This document shows positions 57,309 to 64,000 of a stretch of DNA of 64,000 nt, one piece after another; the stretch's first letter is position 1, and each line of letters opens with the position of its first letter. Location of the stretch: NCBI GenBank assembly GCA_033239525.1, contig BSYO01000005.1:23666519-23730518 (forward strand), in the 5' to 3' direction. The notes under the pieces were generated by a model that saw only the letters and a list, made by a program, of their open reading frames with translations, was not told the DNA's origin and did not search any database. A program made the position numbers and the translations under genes. The DNA comes from Nepenthes gracilis (lineage: Eukaryota > Streptophyta > Magnoliopsida > Caryophyllales > Nepenthaceae).

Positions 57309-58518
57309 CTGTCCGACAAAAGTAACCGTCATCAAGAATCTCAAATCCTGAGCTGTTATTTGACCATCTCTAAATAGCAGGTAACGATTTTAACTCGTTG
57401 TGAGCCTAGCGCGAAGAACTCAAGAAATCCACTCGGGTATTTTTCATATTTTGGTGGAGAACAAGCGGTTCAGAGGTGGAAGACTTCCATATGTTTTCAC
57501 CGGTTACCACATCAAAAGATTCAAAGCTAGAGCTAAAGGAGCTAATTAGAAAACACCAATGTCATCAGCAGCACTAGGCGAGCTAAGGTGCTAGGACTTC
57601 ATATTGTCCGAGGCACTAGATGCTACATGAGTCACTTGCATGAGACAAGTGAGGCACTAGTTAAAATATAAATGTCTACAAGATTTGTAAAAAAATATTA
57701 ATCAAGATTTAAATAACTAAAAGTAACAATAATAATACATATATAAAATAAGTATTACAACATTATACATAACACGGTTAACAAAAATACTAGCCTGCAA
57801 TATATATCTTCTACCACATGCACAATATTAAGATACTTTGATTTTAATCATCATCAAATCAACCACATTATCCCTACCACCATTATCATCATCAAATAAA
57901 TCATCTTCAAATCTTATCACAAGATTTGTAGCTATCAATCTCCTCGTCCATCTTATTTGAATCAGCCTATTCCTCCTTTACTCTTATTGCTCTAGAAATC
58001 AAAACCTTTGCACCTACTCTTCAGAACTCGAAACCTTTGCCTTTACTCAAAATATGCTGTTTGTGACATCAACCACTAGCAAAAATGATAAAGATGCTAA
58101 TTTTATATGGTTTGAATGAAAAGACAGAGAGACAGATGGGTTATGCTGCACAGATTGTGATGATAAAATGGCAAATGCATTTATAAGAATACAAAATTGC
58201 AATTTTTTTTTAAGTAAGTATGGGATATCTTAAGAAAACTAACAAAATTGAAAAAAAAAAAAAAAAAAAAAAGCGGGTGCTTGAGCCCCCGGTGCATTGT
58301 TTAAGGTGCTTGCCCTTGCCACCTCACTTTGCCTGGACATGAGCTAGGCACCTATGCCTTGCCTTGCCATGCCCAGGCACCCAGACGAGTGCCCGAGATG
58401 CCTTTGACAAAACTGGAAAGCACAAGCTGAGTATGAGCTCAACAATTGATCAAACTAAAACTCTGTCTATGGAAGTTCAAGTATTCTAACTATGCGTCGG
58501 GCAATTTATAGGGAGTTC
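57309..58518. other. RAMP4 upstream region with low-complexity repeats
   Basis: This should hold the first intron and perhaps the first exon of RAMP4, but no clear ATG|GT junction was found. At about 58246-58271 there is an A-rich run, followed to about 58420 by GC-rich phrases such as GAGCTAGGCACCTATGCC and TGCCTTTGACAAA that look like a plant SINE or dispersed repeat; related phrases occur at 57575-57660. Confidence 0.45.
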
Positions 58519-58750
58519 TGTCAAATTGATATAAATATCCCTTTGTTGAAAGTTTTTTCTCATTAAATAAAATATTTCTTTTCCTAATTACAACATATTA
58601 TGATTGTACACCTTCCTAAATTATAACCTTAATTAAAATAATTGTAATCAATTTACAACAAACCAGAGTCAACTAATTAAAGTAAATATATACAATATAT
58701 AAATATGGATATCATATAAATCCAAAGGAATCACATATATCTGACTCACA
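58519..58750 (-). repeat. 3' LTR of the decayed copia element
   Basis: 232 bp, aligned with 63221-63451 with many substitutions and small indels, so the insertion is old. Confidence 0.88.
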
Positions 58751-58789
58751 TTCCTCAAATTGATATTAATTGATTAAGAAGTATCAATT

Positions 58790-59235
58790 TGTCAACTATG
58801 AATTGATGTTGATAGTACAAAAGAGCTTTACGTACATTGTTGAAGATGGGTAGAAGTGTAAGAATGAGTGATCACATGTTGATCAAGTACTGCACAAATA
58901 TAGTGACAATCGACATCAATATACTCTGTGCATTCATGAAAGGCGGGATTGATAGCAATTTGAATAACACTAGTGTTATTAGCATAAAGGGCGGTTGGAT
59001 TAAACTGGGAAATGCCAAATTTCCCTAATAAACCGTGTAACCAAAGAATTTTCAAACAAACTAAAGACATAACATGATATTCTAACTCGGTTGAGGATTT
59101 TGATGCCTAAGCTTTCTTTTTACTCTTCCAAGAAATAAGACCATTACCAATAAACATATATCAACCAATAATGAAATAACAAGTATCGATATAACCCACT
59201 CAATCCGCATCACTGAATCCATGTAAATGGAGGGA
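58790..59235 (-). pseudogene. Copia RNase H remnant
   Basis: Minus-strand sequence encodes a FSDADWVGYIDT block (first catalytic Asp), LISWKSKKKA followed by a stop, SSTELEYHVMSL (catalytic Glu), and ALYANNTSVIQIAINPAFHE with IDVDCHYI. The order and spacing are those of copia RNase H, directly before the purine tract and the 3' LTR. Confidence 0.85.
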
Positions 59236-59459
59236 ATTCTTAGTTAGAAAGAATAGTCCTCAACCCAAAGTACTCATTAGGTACTTTACAAAATTTGAGT
59301 GTCGGGGTCCCCCTCCATAAATTGATTCATCTATTGAATTATGAAAGAAATATCGGGTCAAGTAATCATTAAGCAATTCAAACTTCTTACAAATTACTGA
59401 TATATAGATGGATTAAGTAGTAAGTTTCATTGCTCTTGTTGGAGCTTCAAATTAGACTC

Positions 59460-60311
59460 CATCATTGTAAGAACATAATTTTCAACTTGAAACTAGCCAC
59501 ATAATAAGGTCTTGTGTATACTTGTGTTGGTGCAAAAGACTGGTAGTAGGAGTATATTGTAACTTGAGACCAAGAAAACACTTCAACAAAACAAAATCTT
59601 TCATCTGAAACAAAAACTGTAGGTGATACTACAACTACTCAATCAACTAGGGTCAGATCCAACTATGACAATATCACCCAAATAAACGAGAAGTATAACA
59701 ATTTTAGTAGAGGTCTTACAAAAAAAAAGAGAATAATAATATCGACTCTAATTGAAGTCAAACTCAAGAAGACAAATATAAAAATTTTCAAACCAGGACT
59801 TGTGGTGTTTGCTGTAAACCATATAAAAACTAGTTTAACTTATACACTTTAGAAGAGTAATGAGTGAACATAATGAAAGGTAAAGTCATGTAAACTTCTT
59901 CCTTTTGATCTCCATACAAGAATGCATTTTTTACATCCATGTATTAAAGTGGCCATACTTTTGAAGTAGCAATGGCCCCAATAATATTCATGATAGTCAT
60001 TTTGGCCATTAGCGTAAAGATTTTCTCATAATCAAGACCGTACTCAAAACAATTACCAAGTTCCACCAAGCGAGCTTATAGCTATCAATAGAACCATCAA
60101 GCCATAGTTTAATTATATATACCCATCTGCATCTAATAGGTTTAATTCCAAAAGGACATTGTACAATATTCCAAATATAGTTGTCTTGAAAAGCCCAAAA
60201 CTCATCTTGCATAACTTGTTGCCAACACTTTTTAAGTAGAGGCCTAAGAATAAGGTAAAAGTAAAAGTGTAATATCCAAAGTTGCCTAGTTAGATATATG
60301 AGAGAAACCAT
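59460..60311 (-). pseudogene. Copia reverse transcriptase remnant
   Basis: The start of RT is clear as WQQVMQDEFWAFQDNYIWNI followed by CPFGIKPIRCRWVYIIKL (60120-60250). Later blocks follow downstream on the minus strand: the VILLVYLGDIVIVGSD region, where the catalytic YVDD reads YLGD (59673-59684), so one catalytic Asp is lost, and TMMESNLKL near 59440-59470. Frameshifts separate the blocks. Confidence 0.85.
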
Positions 60312-60411
60312 ACCTATCGAGAGAACGAATAATCCGAGTGGATTGTCAAGGTTGAAGTGTAGTAAAGTCAGATATCAGTTTTAAATTTAGAAGAGGATGT
60401 GGAAGACTTGT

Positions 60412-61030
60412 CTAATACAAAAGGATCGGGTTTAAATCAATGATTTGAATAAGGCTAGTCATCAAAAGTCTAAAGAATGATGGAAGTAGATTCTTGTATG
60501 ATATGAGATTGAAAGTGAGATAGATTTTCAAAAAAAAAAACATGGTGGTAAATATAAAATATCTTGACATCAACATCAAAATTAGAAAAACTCTATGTGT
60601 ATAGCTATATCCAAGAAATACACATTTCACATCTTAAGGTGCAAATCTGTGATGTTCAATTAAATGTAAGTTGAATAAAACAAACACAACCAAACAAATG
60701 TAGAGAATAATAGTAGAGTGAAGTTCCAAATAAATGATAGTATGGGAAACATAGTGCAAGATTTGTAAGAGTAAGCGATTAATCAAATGCATAGCTGTAG
60801 ATAAATCCTCTATCCGATATTTAGAAAGTATAAATAATTCGATTGATAATATAAATAATATCCAAAAGATTACGATTTTTACATTCTACAATCCTACTTT
60901 GTTGAGAAGTGTAAGGACAAGAATATCGAGATAGAATACCTTTTATATTTAGATAATTCCAAAAGACTTTGGACATGTGTCTGTGAGATTTTAATACGTG
61001 TCGAGAATTGTATTTTGATGTAAGCAACAA
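60412..61030 (-). pseudogene. Copia integrase remnant
   Basis: Read on the minus strand: the fragment GILSRYSCPYTSQQSRIVEC, then KNRNLLDI (about 60845-60945), corresponds to the end of the integrase catalytic core, with Glu of the D,D,E triad in VECKNR. The fragment KCVFLGYSYTH (about 60590-60625) is the conserved block after it. The pieces are in different frames with stops between them. Confidence 0.8.
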
Positions 61031-61039
61031 AAGTTTAAA

Positions 61040-63210
61040 ATATTTAAAAAAAATACTTCATCTTTAGAATGAAGAAAAATATACCAAAGTGAAGCAGCTA
61101 TATCATCAATGAACATCACAAATGTAATTAGTATGAAAAATAACTAAACTCATACTCCATACATCGGCATGGAGAATCTCAAAACTTGTGGACACACGAC
61201 TACCATGAAAAGAAAAAGCTTGAAAACTTCTTTTTACCAAGTTTACAATAAGCATATTTACTCGGTTCAAAAAGAAATGAATCTTTATTACTTAAATGCT
61301 CATATCTTATAAAATAATTTAAAATACTAGAATTGGGGTATCCCAATCTTTTATATCATACATTACTATTATAGTAACAAAAGTATAAGTAAAAGAAACA
61401 AAAGTAGGAATGGAAGACTAAAAGGAGATAAACGTCCCACTTTAGGCCCTTTCACGATTACCTTCCTTGAAGCTTTATCTTGTACAAGATAACAATTACA
61501 ATTAAAGTGAATCTCATAATTATTATCATCCAACTGCCAACAGAAATAAAACATGTGGATAATTTTAGAAATACAAAAACATTATCGAATGTGGATCACA
61601 TATTTCCAACTGTAGTGATGGAAAGTGAATTACCATTAGCTATTTGAATATATTACTCACCTTCATATTTACAAATATTATATAAAACATTTGTATTATC
61701 TTTTATATGATTTGATGCTGCTAAATCAAATAACCAATAAGGAATAAGTATTTTTCACTTACTTTGTAGTCCAAAGGCAAAGAAAGTAAAGACTATCATT
61801 TGTTATACCATCCTAGGCGTTAGAGAAGGTAAAAGAAAAGTAGATGTCTGAACTAGAAAGGTCGGCACACTAATTGAACTAGAGTGAAGATCGATATGAA
61901 AGGCTTGAGCTTGTTTATTTTGAGATCAAATGTCACAATTTTTAATAATGTGCTATTCCTTTTTGCAGAAATTGTAAAGTTTTTTACTGTCATTCTTTAT
62001 AATATATTTATACTCCTTACAACTATAACACCAGATCTAAAAGTTTAACATTCCTTACCTCTGAGCAACATATGCCAAGTTAACCAACTTAAAATATGTC
62101 GCATCTTGTGTCATGCTAATCTAAGTGGTCAAGCGTCGCTCTTCTCAAAGAAATTCTCCCAAATAGACATCAAGAGATGGAAGAGGGTTGTGATTAAAAA
62201 AGCTAGTTTGAGTATGCTGAAATTCAGGACTCATTTCATCATAAATTGATCTCTTAAACTCTCCATATGAATTTTTGGCAATGTCATAAGAGTCTTCTTC
62301 AGAACCTTAGAAAGAACAATCCACATATATTCAATCCATAAATTATTGAATCTAGCATAGAATTGATTAACAAAAAGATCACCTTACTTGTAATTAGAAA
62401 AATCCAATTCCAATTGAAATTTTCAAGTATTATTTTCTTGATTATAGATCTCTGGAGACAGTCTTACATTTCTTAGTAATAGTGAAGTACCAAAATTATT
62501 TACCATATGTGGTTCAATCATGATCTTAGCAATCATGACACAATACGAATATCCTTAATTCTCCTATTGATTAATTTTCTTTATTTTGATGAAGGCTATA
62601 GATAAGCAATCTAAATGACTCCAAAATTCTTTTTTCTTTATGAACATTTTAAATTGAAGTTCCTAAATGGAGTAAATTTTTTCATTAAAATGGATAAAAG
62701 AATTTTCTCCCGGCATGAAATTAAAAGACACTTCAAAGCCAGCCTTTACAAAATACACCACGTGGAGAGAGAGAGAGACATGTCTTGCCTTTTTGCTACT
62801 ACTTTGGAAAAGAGAAATTTTGAGAGAGAGACCGGCAACACGCACAAATGAAGGGAAGTCAAAGATGAAGACTGAGAAATGGTAGATGAAGACTATGAAG
62901 TCAAAGAGATTTCTAACAACAATTATTCGAATCCTTGTGAAATACTTTGAAAATCCTTCAGCAAGCCTTCTTATAGAAATTTCAAGGTCTTCTAAATAAG
63001 GAAGCAAAGATACGAAGTCTCACCAAAATACCAAAATCAAAGCCGATGTTCTCTCCTGAGATGAAACGTAAGAAGGAATGAGACCAAAATCGAGAGATCA
63101 ATTCGACCAACCAAACGAGAAAAGACTCGAAAACCTAGATTCTACCGAGAGATCAAGACCAAAATCGAAAAATTCCTAAGGTATGTGAATTTTAGAATTT
63201 GACTTCAAGG
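61040..63210 (-). pseudogene. Decayed gag/protease region of the copia element
   Basis: By position this should be gag, protease and the start of integrase. The frames are badly broken; QLDDNNYEIHF-like sequence near 61500-61540 and short hydrophobic frames give no confident domain. No intact CCHC knuckle was found. Confidence 0.5.
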
Positions 63211-63220
63211 CTCCATACTA

Positions 63221-63451
63221 TGTCAAATTGGTATGAATGTCCCTCAATTTAGAGTTTCTTCTCATTAAATAGAATACTTCTTTCTTTAATTATAGCATAT
63301 TACAATGCTACACCTTCCTAAATTACAACTCTAATTATAACAATCAAAATCAATTACAACAAATCAAAATTGTCTAATTCAGGTAAATATATATAATATA
63401 TAAACAAGGATATCCTGCAAATCCAATAGAATCATGTATATCTAACCAACA
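63221..63451 (-). repeat. 5' LTR of the decayed copia element
   Basis: 231 bp, minus-strand start TGTTGGTTAGATATAC at 63451, immediately followed by the AGTTC target duplication. Confidence 0.88.
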
Positions 63452-64000
63452 AGTTCTACATACGAGCCTCCCTAGACCCTAGTTATGAAACTTGTTTGGC
63501 TAGTTCTGCTCATTCTCTGTATTGTTCTACTTTCCACTAAGGAGATATTTAGACCTTTTTGAAGGCCAAAACTGTTTCAAGGCATGGAAGAAGTTGCAAG
63601 TGATAAGATATCAGTTTCTTCAGTAGGAAAACTCTCTAGATCAGGCTTCAACTACCGTGAATTGTTGGCTCAAAACAGGGGAGTTTTGGATAGCAGGAGT
63701 TTAATTTCAAAAAAAAAAAGGCCCAAGAAAGATTTGTGCATTTCAAATCTAGCAGAAGCTAGATTAAACACAGGTTAAGGGAAATTGTCGGCACAAAAAA
63801 GGGACGCATACTATGGAAACACGAGGAGGAGAACATCAGTTATGTTTGCTTGAATTACAGCTTCTACAAAATTATTTAGTAAAGAATGCTTGAACAACCA
63901 ACGGTGGATGAGAACACGGATGACATTGGTCAGAAAATATGGGATAAAAACATGATGGGTCAGAAACCATGAGTCACTAAGGAACACTTATGGCTGGAAA
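63452..64000. other. Right-edge spacer with a short unassigned ORF
   Basis: A + strand ORF of 64 codons at 63584-63775 (MEEVASDKISVSSVGKLSRS at its start) is Ser/Lys/Arg-rich. I do not recognise it; it may be the edge of an exon or of another element cut by the window end. Nothing else is visible. Confidence 0.35.

Larger units (their letters stand above)
58519..63451 (-). mobile_element. Ty1/copia retrotransposon, full length but decayed, with perfect target duplication
   Basis: Two similar LTRs lie at 58519-58750 (3' LTR) and 63221-63451 (5' LTR). Both begin the internal-side word TGTCAAATTG and share TCTCATTAAATA and CACCTTCCTAAATTA. The flanks are AGTTC at 58514-58518 and AGTTC at 63452-63456. 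A degenerate tRNA-Met binding site (CTCCATACTATG, 63211-63222) sits beside the 5' LTR, and a purine-rich tract on the minus strand (58751-58762) beside the 3' LTR. Between them the minus strand gives integrase, RT and RNase H fragments in copia order. The total is 4933 bp; stops and frameshifts are frequent throughout. Confidence 0.93.

Noticed and set aside
58240..58420. SINE with A-tail
   Set aside because: An A-run beside GC-rich repeat-like sequence is suggestive, but no A/B-box promoter or target duplication could be identified.

Overview
The window is nuclear DNA of a flowering plant, probably a eudicot. Three host gene families support this: MAP70, an ER RAMP4 protein and a PPR-SMR chloroplast protein. 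GT-AG introns, plant LTR-retrotransposon lineages and very AT-rich spacers agree. About half of the window is identifiable transposable element. No tRNA, rRNA, CRISPR array or bacterial feature was seen.

Layout. (1) 1-11804: the 3' part of a GC-rich Ty3/gypsy element of the Tat lineage, + strand, with gag, protease, RT, a native-type RNase H, a second archaeal-type RNase H, integrase, two antisense ORFs on the minus strand and the complete 3' LTR (10832-11804). The 5' LTR lies outside. All sense ORFs carry stops or frameshifts. (2) 11805-19700: AT-rich spacer holding a truncated TRIM (14217-14666) and an almost GC-free block (18180-18975). (3) 19700-26700: a decayed PPR-SMR pseudogene of SVR7/P67 type, split by a Ty1/copia element that encodes only Gag (from 21229). 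Its 3' side (about 25160-26563) is a collinear base-level interleave of the pseudogene flank and the LTR, most likely an assembly or consensus artefact at an insertion polymorphism. (4) 28492-31730: two solo LTRs. (5) 33218-39189: the MAP70-type microtubule-associated protein gene, minus strand, nine coding exons reconstructed with consistent phase (563 codons) plus a stop in a tenth. (6) 39400-51800: AT-rich spacer with another old LTR (42454-44464), a (TTA)n microsatellite and a MITE-like inverted repeat (51124-51334). (7) 51810-52466: an intronless membrane-protein gene with a DUF761-like tail, minus strand. (8) 53522-55046: a solo LTR of the same family as the Gag-only element, followed by a fold-back MITE. 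(9) 56966-57308: the last two exons of RAMP4, minus strand. (10) 58519-63451: a complete but decayed Ty1/copia element, minus strand, with matching 5-bp target duplications. The rest is spacer.

How the parts relate. The three recognisable host genes are independent, all on the minus strand and separated by more than 4 kb of repeats. The most interesting element biology is in the Tat element. Two antisense ORFs share a related C-terminal half, and the same 13-bp TATA-like word lies 74-95 bp upstream of each start. This suggests a duplicated antisense transcription unit inside the retrotransposon. The most important caution is the interleaved segment at 25.16-26.56 kb, which should not be annotated as natural sequence without read support.
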